DNA of 51,314 bases. Source: a virus. The notes below the pieces were generated by a model. That model was not told where the DNA came from. It saw nothing but the letters and a program-made list of their open reading frames with translations, and did no database searches. The stretch spans positions 1-51,314 of IMG/VR virus record IMGVR_UViG_3300032285_004401, one strand, 5' to 3'. The first letter of the stretch is position 1. Every line of letters starts with the position of its first letter. The translations under genes were made by a program, and so were the position numbers. Positions 43,954 through 49,168 of this stretch are shown piece by piece.

Positions 43954-44003
43954 TATAATAACTTTGGGCGGGTGAGAAACCATTTTTGGGATAGTCCCGC
44001 CCA
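43954..44003 (+). promoter_or_regulatory. TGCTATAAT plus GGGCGGG/CCCGCCC stem
   Basis: TATAAT (43954-43959) with TGC, then tGGGCGGG (43965-43972) and CCCGCCCa (43996-44003), an 8-bp stem with a 23-base loop. Either a promoter with a structured leader for the 44036 gene or a weak terminator. Confidence 0.4.
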
Positions 44004-44035
44004 ATTCACTTAACGAAAAGGATAGTAAATAAAAA

Positions 44036-44215
44036 ATGATGACAAGAAAAGACTATGTAGCAACTGCAGAAATTCTAAACTCTTATGGATCTGAAATGAA
44101 ACTAGAAGTGCTAGAAGATTTGGTAAATGATTTTATCGAAATGTTTGCAGCAGATAACGAAAGATTTGACTCAGATAGATTCTGGGAAGAATGTTTCAAA
44201 AACATAAATAACTAA
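44036..44215 (+). CDS. Small acidic helical protein
   Basis: 59 aa starting ATGATG. RKDYVATAEILNSYGSEMKLE, LEDLVNDFIEMFAADNERFD, FWEECFKNINN: all helical, acidic. ACGAAAAGGA precedes the start. A strong terminator follows. This type (short, 'YVATAEILN...') is common among actinobacterial phage early proteins; no function is known. Confidence 0.75.
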   Translation: MMTRKDYVATAEILNSYGSEMKLEVLEDLVNDFIEMFAADNERFDSDRFWEECFKNINN

Positions 44216-44223
44216 AATAAAAC

Positions 44224-44279
44224 GCAAGGGCTCTAAAGTCAGTATTTTATACTGGTTTTAGAGCTTCCTGCAATTTTTT
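44224..44279 (+). terminator. Strong rho-independent terminator
   Basis: Long stem: GCTCTAAA / TTTAGAGC outside, CAGTAT / ATACTG inside, small symmetric internal loop, then TGCAATTTTTT. Ends the 43481-driven group. Confidence 0.9.
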
Positions 44280-44545
44280 GGTCGACGCCGTTATCCACAG
44301 GTTTTTCCACAGGTTGTGGATTACAATTCACTTTAAGTTAACCTAAAATATACGGCGTGTCGCTTGATTTTTCCGATATTATCTGGTAAACTTCCAGTTA
44401 TATAATTAAATAATGCTATAAAGCGTGTGGCTTATATCACACCGCTAGGCGTCTCAAAGGTTGAGACTACTAGCCAGTATACTTGATAGTAGCGAAAAAG
44501 TATGTTAAACTAGCGATAGTTAAACAGTTAAAAAAGAAAGGTGGT
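44280..44545 (+). promoter_or_regulatory. Gene-free region with DnaA boxes and control elements (block B)
   Basis: No reading frame supported. It holds the DnaA-box cluster (44291-44323), CGGCGTGTCG (44353), an AT-rich stretch (about 44330-44420), the CRP-like GTGTGGCTTATATCACAC (44425-44442), CTCAAAGGTTGAG (44453-44465) and AAGTATGTTAAACT ahead of the 44550 gene. Candidate replication origin combined with a promoter region. Confidence 0.65.
44291..44323 (+). other. Cluster of three DnaA boxes (possible origin)
   Basis: TTATCCACA (44291-44299, perfect), TTTTCCACA (44303-44311, one change) and, reversed, TGTGGATTA (44315-44323, one change), with 3-base gaps. Followed by an AT-rich stretch. 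The close spacing makes chance unlikely. It could be a host-DnaA-dependent origin or a DnaA-responsive promoter element. Confidence 0.65.
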
Positions 44546-44549
44546 CAAA

Positions 44550-44735
44550 ATGACTACACTAACAAATATAGGCTTAGCCTTAAATATCTCTGCTCAATTA
44601 GAGAGCCGTATTCTACACGATTGGAATAATGGTGGGTGTAAATCTGCTTATGGTCTAAGTGTACCTAAGCGTTCCGCTCTTATCCGTATCCTTATCTTAG
44701 AAAATCCTAAGTGTAATTGCCTAGAGTGTATCTAG
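44550..44735 (+). CDS. Small protein of unknown function
   Basis: 61 aa from the ATG at 44550; GTG at 44541 would place the AAAGAAAGG site inside the gene. TTLTNIGLALNISAQLESRILHDWNNGG then SAYGLSVPKRSALIRILI and CNCLEC at the end. A helix-turn-helix-like pattern is possible (GLSVPKRSALIRIL). The leader matches that of the 42803 gene. Confidence 0.65.
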   Translation: MTTLTNIGLALNISAQLESRILHDWNNGGCKSAYGLSVPKRSALIRILILENPKCNCLECI

Positions 44736-44750
44736 GCTCTCCCCGCACTC

Positions 44751-44772
44751 TGTCAGTACCCCCTGCTATAAT
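44751..44772 (+). promoter_or_regulatory. PafBC-type promoter 4
   Basis: TGTCAGTA, CCCCCTGC, TATAAT. Identical to promoter 10 across the motif and spacer. Drives 44809 and following genes. Confidence 0.85.
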
Positions 44773-44808
44773 TAACCCATTAAACAAGAAAGAAAGAAGG
44801 TAGCACTT

Positions 44809-45015
44809 ATGCTAATCTCAACAGCCCTAGAAGGCAAATATGTCCGTTCCTCACAAGGTGAAGGAATTATCCAATTCGCAGATAAGCGAAATGATATTTA
44901 TATCCAAAACGAGAATGTGTTTGCATATGCTTGCAAAGTACGCCCGCATTGGAATGGTACAGGTTTTCCAAAGCCTGATTTTTATACAACTGTGTATGTG
45001 GGGGTAGATGAATAA
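44809..45015 (+). CDS. Small beta-rich protein
   Basis: 68 aa. LISTALEGKYVRSSQGEGIIQFADKR then YIQNENVFAYACKVRPHW and DFYTTVYVGVDE. GAAAGAAGG precedes the ATG. Related in style to other short beta-barrel phage proteins. TAATG overlap with the next gene. Confidence 0.7.
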   Translation: MLISTALEGKYVRSSQGEGIIQFADKRNDIYIQNENVFAYACKVRPHWNGTGFPKPDFYTTVYVGVDE

Positions 45016-45164
45016 TGGCTAAGTATATTTTTTACACCGAGATAGAAGTAGAAGCGGGCGATCAAGATGAAGCCGTTCGCTGGTTTGACTATCAAATGGC
45101 AAAAACAAATGGTTTCTTAGACCGCATATATGTAGCGGAGATATTGGAGAAAACAAATGGGTAA
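45015..45164 (+). CDS. Small protein
   Basis: 49 aa: MAKYIFYTEIEVEAGDQDEAVRWFDYQMAK split as a strand-helix-strand ferredoxin-like half, then GFLDRIYVAEILE. Resembles the 50345 gene in overall plan (strand, acidic turn with DEA, helix). Overlaps both neighbours. Confidence 0.65.
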   Translation: MAKYIFYTEIEVEAGDQDEAVRWFDYQMAKTNGFLDRIYVAEILEKTNG

Positions 45165-45291
45165 CCTAATGGATGAATTAGAGGGCGTGTTTATCTGTGA
45201 TGAATGCGATACCCTTGCAACTGTGTCAGTGGTCAATGATACAATAACCCTAGTTAAATGCCAGTGCTTAGCACTAGAATGGAAAGAATAA
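45157..45291 (+). CDS. Small zinc-ribbon protein with embedded promoter
   Basis: 44 aa. FICDECDTLA and LVKCQCLAL supply two Cys pairs. The middle strand VSVVNDTI is encoded by promoter 5 itself. Overlaps the genes before (8 bases) and after (TAATG). Confidence 0.7.
   Translation: MGNLMDELEGVFICDECDTLATVSVVNDTITLVKCQCLALEWKE
45224..45245 (+). promoter_or_regulatory. PafBC-type promoter 5, inside a gene
   Basis: TGTCAGTG, GTCAATGA, TACAAT. Lies in the 45157 gene in frame xTG TCA GTG. Positioned 46 bases before the 45291 gene. Confidence 0.75.
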
Positions 45292-45485
45292 TGTATAAAC
45301 TAACAACCGCCTATGATGGTCAAGCACCTCATCACACTATCCAGTTAGCAGACGCTCTCGAAGCGTTCAATTCGTTTGCAAGATGTGTAGATCACGGATT
45401 TGCAAATGAATATGCAACTTATAATCTATCTATGCCAGATGGAAAAATGTACACTAAGAATTTCTACCGCCCCCGTGTTAAATAA
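45291..45485 (+). CDS. Small protein of unknown function
   Basis: 64 aa from the ATG at 45291 (GGAAAG 5-10 bases upstream). MYKLTTAYDGQAPHHTIQLADALEAFNSFARCVD then HGFANEYATYNLSMPDGKMYTKNF. A strand-helix-strand pattern. Its own promoter lies inside the previous gene. Confidence 0.7.
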   Translation: MYKLTTAYDGQAPHHTIQLADALEAFNSFARCVDHGFANEYATYNLSMPDGKMYTKNFYRPRVK

Positions 45486-45489
45486 AATT

Positions 45490-45600
45490 ATGGATAAAGT
45501 AAAGAGAATTCAAGAGTTGCGTCGCAGTAATGCTGCGACAGCTATTCCATCAAAGAAAAAATATACACGCAAAACAAAATACAAAAATAAATTTGAATAA
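45490..45600 (+). CDS. Small basic peptide
   Basis: 36 aa: DKVKRIQELRRSNAATAIPS then KKKYTRKTKYKNKF. Very Lys/Arg-rich; could bind nucleic acid. No strong ribosome site, only 5 bases after the previous stop. Confidence 0.5.
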   Translation: MDKVKRIQELRRSNAATAIPSKKKYTRKTKYKNKFE

Positions 45601-45626
45601 TTATTTATAAAGTTGCATAAATATGC

Positions 45627-45655
45627 GGGTCGACCCGTGTCAAGGCGACACGCCG
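45627..45655 (-). repeat. 29-bp inverted-repeat element, copy 1
   Basis: Exact reverse complement of 48048-48076. Starts with the palindrome GGGTCGACCC and ends ACACGCCG. Followed by TTTACGG and a CRP-like half (45665-45680), as at 46735-46764. Confidence 0.85.
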
Positions 45656-45707
45656 TTTACGGCATGTGATTTATATCTCCTGAATACTGGCGAGTACAAC
45701 TTGATAA

Positions 45708-45729
45708 TGTCAGTGGGCCCTGATATACT
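45708..45729 (+). promoter_or_regulatory. PafBC-type promoter 6
   Basis: TGTCAGTG, GGCCCTGA, TATACT. Drives the 45760 gene; 31 bases from -10 to ATG. Confidence 0.85.
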
Positions 45730-45759
45730 TCCACTATTAACAAAAAAGAAAGGTAAACT

Positions 45760-45879
45760 ATGAACTTAGATGAATTTAAGGCTCATGTCCTTGCAACACG
45801 TAAGGCTTCACAACAAGAGGCAATGTCAGTGCTCTCTGCTACAATTACAACTCCCAACAAAGAAAAGGACAACAAATAA
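45760..45879 (+). CDS. Very small protein with embedded promoter
   Basis: 39 aa: MNLDEFKAHVLATRKASQQE then MSVLSATI (encoded by promoter 7) and TTPNKEKDNK, which is encoded by the leader and ribosome site of the next gene. AAAGAAAGG precedes the ATG. It may be an upstream coupled reading frame rather than a protein with a separate role. Confidence 0.6.
   Translation: MNLDEFKAHVLATRKASQQEAMSVLSATITTPNKEKDNK
45824..45845 (+). promoter_or_regulatory. PafBC-type promoter 7, inside a gene
   Basis: TGTCAGTG, CTCTCTGC, TACAAT. In the 45760 gene, same frame as promoter 5. 34 bases before the 45879 start. Confidence 0.75.
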
Positions 45880-46142
45880 TGAAAATGCACGAATTAGATA
45901 CCACTGGCTGGAATGCCTTCCCGTTTGAAGTAGACGGTAATAAGTTTATTTCTAAAATTGCTCCTGAATCCCCGTTTATGTCTCGTATTAAAGTGCTACC
46001 TGCAGGCGTATTTGAACAGATGAACCGTGAGGCAGTGCTTGAACTAGTAGGCAAGAATTTATCTCGTGAGTATATGGTATCTAAAATTTATCAAATTAAT
46101 TCGGGTGCCTCACACGCAGTAATTGAATTGGATGGTGAGTAA
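45879..46142 (+). CDS. Small protein of unknown function
   Basis: 87 aa. MHELDTTGWNAFPFEVDGNKFISKIAPESPF then VLPAGVFEQMNREAVLELVGKNLS. A beta-hairpin followed by a helical region; no motif recognised. AAAGAAAAGGA precedes the ATG. Confidence 0.7.
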   Translation: MKMHELDTTGWNAFPFEVDGNKFISKIAPESPFMSRIKVLPAGVFEQMNREAVLELVGKNLSREYMVSKIYQINSGASHAVIELDGE

Positions 46143-46144
46143 TA

Positions 46145-46429
46145 ATGGGAAGTAATCTAGCAACTGAATTAGCGGACGGTACCCTAGGCCTTGATATGGA
46201 AAGTGCAATTGGCATGCACTTAAGGGGTAACCATTACCCACCCGTTCCACTTTCAATGGTGCCCGTATGTATTGAAGCAATTAATAATTATAATGAAGGT
46301 TATCACAACGAACCCGTTGAATTACCTGAAGGTATTTCATGGCGTGGCGATACAATCGCTCCATCATGGGCAATTATTGAATCGCATCACTTAGATGCAT
46401 GGTGTGATAGCGAGGAAGACTATGAGTAA
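46145..46429 (+). CDS. Conserved-type small phage protein
   Basis: 94 aa. ESAIGMHLRGNHYPPVPLSMVPVCIEAI then NEPVELPEGISWRGDTIAPSWAIIESHHLDAWC. The phrase 'AIGMHLRGNHYPPVP..M' recurs in small actinobacterial-phage proteins (recalled). Overlaps the next start by 8 bases. Function unknown. Confidence 0.75.
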   Translation: MGSNLATELADGTLGLDMESAIGMHLRGNHYPPVPLSMVPVCIEAINNYNEGYHNEPVELPEGISWRGDTIAPSWAIIESHHLDAWCDSEEDYE

Positions 46430-46565
46430 AGATCTATACCAGGTCCTAGCTGAATGGCATCCCGATGGCGATTTTACTGAAGAAGATCTTTGGGATGCAA
46501 TAGCTGAAGTAAATGACGTTGACGTTAATGAAATTATGGATCAAGATCTAACACTATTTATTTAA
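46422..46565 (+). CDS. Small acidic protein
   Basis: 47 aa: DLYQVLAEWHPDGDFTEEDL then WDAIAEVNDVDVNEIMDQDL. Very acidic and helical. Starts inside the previous gene. Confidence 0.6.
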   Translation: MSKDLYQVLAEWHPDGDFTEEDLWDAIAEVNDVDVNEIMDQDLTLFI

Positions 46566-46581
46566 AGGGGATGGGGATAAA

Positions 46582-46662
46582 ATGGATATCGTTGCACATG
46601 TTATTGTGTATGCATTAGTTTGTGTAGCGTTATCCATTTTTTATTTTATATTTCATGATTAG
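46582..46662 (+). CDS. 26-aa membrane peptide
   Basis: MDIVAHVIVYALVCVALSI then FYFIFHD: essentially one transmembrane helix. AGGGGATGGGG precedes the ATG. Part of the set of very short membrane peptides in this region. Confidence 0.5.
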   Translation: MDIVAHVIVYALVCVALSIFYFIFHD

Positions 46663-46666
46663 CTGC

Positions 46667-46740
46667 GGCGTGTTGACTTGACATTCCCCGATTTTTGGGG
46701 TCGACCCGCCTGACCAGTCATTGTCAAGTTACGACACGCC
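46667..46740 (+). repeat. Large inverted repeat with internal palindromes (block C)
   Basis: Arms GGCGTGT-tg-ACTTGACA (46667-46683) and TGTCAAGT-tacg-ACACGCC (46722-46740). Between them lie CCCCG-attttt-GGGG and the palindrome GGGTCGACCC (46698-46707) and TGACCAGTCA (46711-46720). Related to the 29-bp elements at 45627 and 48048. Confidence 0.85.
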
Positions 46741-46748
46741 TTTACGGA

Positions 46749-46764
46749 CGTGAATTTAATCACA
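46749..46764 (+). promoter_or_regulatory. CRP/GlxR-like site plus CGGACA element
   Basis: CGTGA-ATTTAA-TCACA (one change from the consensus), followed at 46773-46793 by ATCGGACATATGGGACAAATG. Upstream of promoter 8. Confidence 0.6.
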
Positions 46765-46824
46765 TTAAAAAAATCGGACATATGGGACAAATGTTTGTCT
46801 ATCTTGCTTTACGTAGTGGACGAA

Positions 46825-46846
46825 TGTCAGTGGGTTATGCTAGAAT
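46825..46846 (+). promoter_or_regulatory. PafBC-type promoter 8
   Basis: ATGTCAGTG, GGTTATGC, TAGAAT: full fit to the consensus, including TAGnnT. Drives the DUF932 gene at 46876. Confidence 0.9.
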
Positions 46847-46875
46847 TGGGATACATTAACAGAAAGAAGGAAAAT

Positions 46876-47916
46876 ATGACTAACCCAATGTCACAGGTTC
46901 ATCGCTCAGAAGTTGAAGATGGTTCTGTATCTCTTGCTGTGTCTACCCGCACTAATCCCGCATGGCACAGTTTCGCAAATAAAGTCTTCACAAAAGATGA
47001 AGAAGTTACAACAGCACAAATGCTAGAGGGTGCTAAGTTGTCTAATTGGAATGTGCAATTAGAATCTGTTTCAGATTTGCTTGCAGATAACTATACAACA
47101 GTTAGCGAGAATTTTCTCGTTACCCGTGATAATCCTTATACAACAGGACAAAAAGATGTTCTCTCAGTTGTAGGCTCACGATACAAGACAGTTCAGAATG
47201 AAGATTTGTTCTCGTTTGCAGATAATTTGCACGATGGCAATTCTGATGTTTATTGGGAGAGTGCAGGTTCTCTCAAGAATGGTCGTGTTGTATTTGGCAC
47301 AATGTCAATTCCCCGCACTATGGTGCTTGACCCTAATGGTGCTAATGATACAACTAATCTCTATCTAGTTGTCTACACTTCACACGATGGCTCAGTTGCT
47401 GTTCAATCTGCAATTACCCCTGTTCGTGTTATGTGCCAAAATACACTTAACTTCGCCATGAAAAAGGCTAAGCAGAGTTTCAAGATTCGCCACACTCAGA
47501 CAGTAGACGGAAAAATTGCTGCTGCTCGTGAGGCACTAGGCTTGACACTTTCTTACATGGACGAATTCGAGAAGCAGGCTCAAGAGTTGTTCTCTCGTGA
47601 AGTTACCAATGCAAAGTTTTCAGAGATTATTAACAAGTTGTATGTTAAGCCTGAAAAAGATGCAAAGGGTTCAATCAAGAAGTGGGAAAATAAAGTTCTA
47701 CTTATTGACGAGTTGTACCATAACTCACCTACTAACGCTAACATCAAGGGTACAGCGTGGGGTGTTGTAAATGCACTCACCGAACGCCTTGATTACTACC
47801 GCACAGCCCGCAAGGGAAATGGCGATTCGCTTATGGCAGGTGCAAGTGGATTTGACCCTGTTGTTACAGCAGAAAAAAATAAAATTGTTAAGCAGGTTTT
47901 AGCACTCACCGCTTAG
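46876..47916 (+). CDS. DUF932 / phage-plasmid-type protein (TIGR03299-like)
   Basis: 346 aa from the ATG at 46876, with AAAGAAGGAAA upstream; a GTG at 46750 would put the promoter inside the gene. STRTNPAWHSFANKV, GSRYKTVQNEDLFSFADNL, SHDGSVAVQSAITPVRVMCQNTL (the core of the family) and NKLYVKPE then RTARKGNGDSLM. The family is widespread on phages and plasmids, and is thought to be linked to DNA replication or maintenance; the biochemical role is not settled. Strong own promoter and low overlap suggest high expression. Confidence 0.88.
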   Translation: MTNPMSQVHRSEVEDGSVSLAVSTRTNPAWHSFANKVFTKDEEVTTAQMLEGAKLSNWNVQLESVSDLLADNYTTVSENFLVTRDNPYTTGQKDVLSVVGSRYKTVQNEDLFSFADNLHDGNSDVYWESAGSLKNGRVVFGTMSIPRTMVLDPNGANDTTNLYLVVYTSHDGSVAVQSAITPVRVMCQNTLNFAMKKAKQSFKIRHTQTVDGKIAAAREALGLTLSYMDEFEKQAQELFSREVTNAKFSEIINKLYVKPEKDAKGSIKKWENKVLLIDELYHNSPTNANIKGTAWGVVNALTERLDYYRTARKGNGDSLMAGASGFDPVVTAEKNKIVKQVLALTA

Positions 47917-47951
47917 TAAATCGTGAGGGGCGAAAGCCCCTCACCTTAGCT

Positions 47952-48027
47952 GGTCCCATAGAATAGTTTGGTTTAATTCGCTACCCTGTCACGGTAGAGA
48001 TCACGGGTTCAAATCCCGTTGGGATCG
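47952..48027 (+). tRNA. tRNA-Asp (anticodon GTC)
   Basis: Cloverleaf by hand: acceptor GGTCCCA / TGGGATC, D stem GAAT / ATTC, anticodon stem CTACC / GGTAG with loop CTGTCAC (anticodon GTC), T stem ACGGG / CCCGT with TTCAAAT. Discriminator G, as in tRNA-Asp; CCA is not encoded. Located behind the DUF932 gene without a separate promoter. Confidence 0.92.
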
Positions 48028-48047
48028 CAAAGTTTGACTGGTCATCA

Positions 48048-48076
48048 CGGCGTGTCGCCTTGACACGGGTCGACCC
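48048..48076 (+). repeat. 29-bp inverted-repeat element, copy 2 (block D)
   Basis: Exact reverse complement of 45627-45655. Preceded by TGACTGGTCA (48035-48044), followed by TGTCAAGT (48091) as in the right arm of block C. Confidence 0.85.
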
Positions 48077-48106
48077 CATCTCAACTTAAATGTCAAGTAT
48101 TACGGG

Positions 48107-48122
48107 TGTGATTACGATCACA
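48107..48122 (+). promoter_or_regulatory. Perfect CRP/GlxR-type site
   Basis: TGTGA-TTACGA-TCACA. Followed at 48139-48167 by ATGTCCGATTTGTC and GTGTCGGATTTG, inverted CGGACA elements. Upstream of the 48219 gene, where TGCTATAAT (48185-48193) is a likely -10. Confidence 0.7.
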
Positions 48123-48218
48123 TAAAATTTTATAGAAAATGTCCGATTTGTCTGCGTGTCGGATTTGATTACCCATCAGTAACTTGCTATAATTGCCACT
48201 TAAATGAAAGGAAAACTA

Positions 48219-48839
48219 ATGAACGAAACCTGGTTTAAGTGGGATTATGTTTGCTCATATTGTGACGCAAATATTACAATGACTATTAAATCTAATGGAC
48301 ACCCTCATAGCGAGATCTGCTCTAAATGCTTTGAGCGTCTAACACTAATGTCAGTGGTAGATGTTACAATTAGCCCAACTACAAAGAAAGAAGAAACAAT
48401 GATAGATACACCTTTATCTCCCGCCGAAACTTACAACCCAAATGCTTTGGTCACTTACAAGAAGATTGTAAATGGTCAGGCTGAGTATGTTACTCTCAAA
48501 ACAACAGAACTTGATTGGGCTATGAACCGAGCAAAGCAAGATGAGAAGCAAGTTCTCAATGACTATGAAAAGGCAGTTGCACTTGAGGATATTATCAAGG
48601 AAAACTATCTTGAGTCTGGTGACCAATCTACACTTCACCAAATTGCAGAACTCTTTAATATCGCACTAACTAAAGATGTTGAGTTTATTGCAACTATCGA
48701 AATCTCAGGCACAGTTACAGTTGATTTAACTGATGAAGACGCTTTGCAGAACCTATTAGAAAATAGCGTTAATGTGTCTTCCTATGATGGTGACCTAGAT
48801 GTATCTGATTATGTCCTAGTAAATTATGAGGAGCGATAA
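48219..48839 (+). CDS. Zinc-ribbon/C-terminal-domain fusion protein with internal promoter
   Basis: 206 aa from the ATG at 48219 (GAAAGGAAAA before it). Residues 1-42 are a zinc ribbon (VCSYCDANI, EICSKCFERL). Residues 44-51 (MSVVDVTI) are encoded by promoter 9, and the next 9 residues by a leader with AAAGAAAGAAG. Then a 146-aa protein begins at an internal ATG (48399): TPLSPAETYNPNALVTYKKIV, helical, with an acidic end. The internal promoter and ribosome site are in the right places, so both a 206-aa and a 146-aa product are expected. Looks like two genes joined by loss of a stop. Confidence 0.75.
   Translation: MNETWFKWDYVCSYCDANITMTIKSNGHPHSEICSKCFERLTLMSVVDVTISPTTKKEETMIDTPLSPAETYNPNALVTYKKIVNGQAEYVTLKTTELDWAMNRAKQDEKQVLNDYEKAVALEDIIKENYLESGDQSTLHQIAELFNIALTKDVEFIATIEISGTVTVDLTDEDALQNLLENSVNVSSYDGDLDVSDYVLVNYEER
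48349..48370 (+). promoter_or_regulatory. PafBC-type promoter 9, inside a gene
   Basis: TGTCAGTG, GTAGATGT, TACAAT. In frame xTG TCA GTG, like promoters 5 and 7. 29 bases before the internal ATG at 48399. Confidence 0.8.
48399..48839 (+). CDS. Internal product: 146-aa protein from promoter 9
   Basis: Same frame and stop as the 206-aa gene. AAAGAAAGAAGAAAC precedes the ATG at 48399. MIDTPLSPAETYNPN; YVTLKTTELDWAMNRAKQDEKQV; then IATIEISGTVTVDLTDEDAL and DVSDYVLVNYEER. Probably the original gene, to which the zinc ribbon was joined. Confidence 0.65.
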   Translation: MIDTPLSPAETYNPNALVTYKKIVNGQAEYVTLKTTELDWAMNRAKQDEKQVLNDYEKAVALEDIIKENYLESGDQSTLHQIAELFNIALTKDVEFIATIEISGTVTVDLTDEDALQNLLENSVNVSSYDGDLDVSDYVLVNYEER

Positions 48840-49111
48840 TGGTAATTACTCTCCAAGTCCCGACCAAAGCCCAAATGGGCTATGGTTTGGGCAAGTGTAT
48901 CCAATATGGCGTGGAATATGATGTATTGGATAATCTGCAAGTCCAGCTAACTTCTGCTGATGAAATTAAACTAACAAAGATGGCAGTTGCCTTTCAGGGC
49001 AAATTGCTTGATGTTAGACAAACTGAGTATGTATCAGTTGATCTTCCTAAGTATGAGGTTCAGTATGCTAGAACTAATAGACCTCATCAGGTAACCCGCC
49101 GTTCCAACTAA
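48839..49111 (+). CDS. Small protein of unknown function
   Basis: 90 aa. ITLQVPTKAQMGYGLGKCIQYGVEYDVLDNL then LLDVRQTEYVSVDLPKYEVQYARTNR. TAATG overlap with the preceding gene; GAGGAGCG in its upstream region. No motif recognised. Confidence 0.7.
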   Translation: MVITLQVPTKAQMGYGLGKCIQYGVEYDVLDNLQVQLTSADEIKLTKMAVAFQGKLLDVRQTEYVSVDLPKYEVQYARTNRPHQVTRRSN

Positions 49112-49133
49112 TGTCAGTACCCCCTGCTATAAT
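49112..49133 (+). promoter_or_regulatory. PafBC-type promoter 10
   Basis: TGTCAGTA, CCCCCTGC, TATAAT. Same as promoter 4. Directly after the 49111 stop; drives the 49169 gene. Confidence 0.85.
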
Positions 49134-49168
49134 ACAACTACCAACCCAACAACAGAAAAGGAAACACA

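Noticed and set aside
46750-46875. N-terminal extension of the DUF932 protein from a GTG at 46750
   Set aside because: Would put promoter 8 and the ribosome site AAAGAAGGAAA within the gene; family start fits the ATG at 46876.
45627-48076. The 29-bp inverted repeat as insertion-sequence ends or attachment sites
   Set aside because: No transposase or integrase lies between or near the copies; the genes between them are ordinary early genes.
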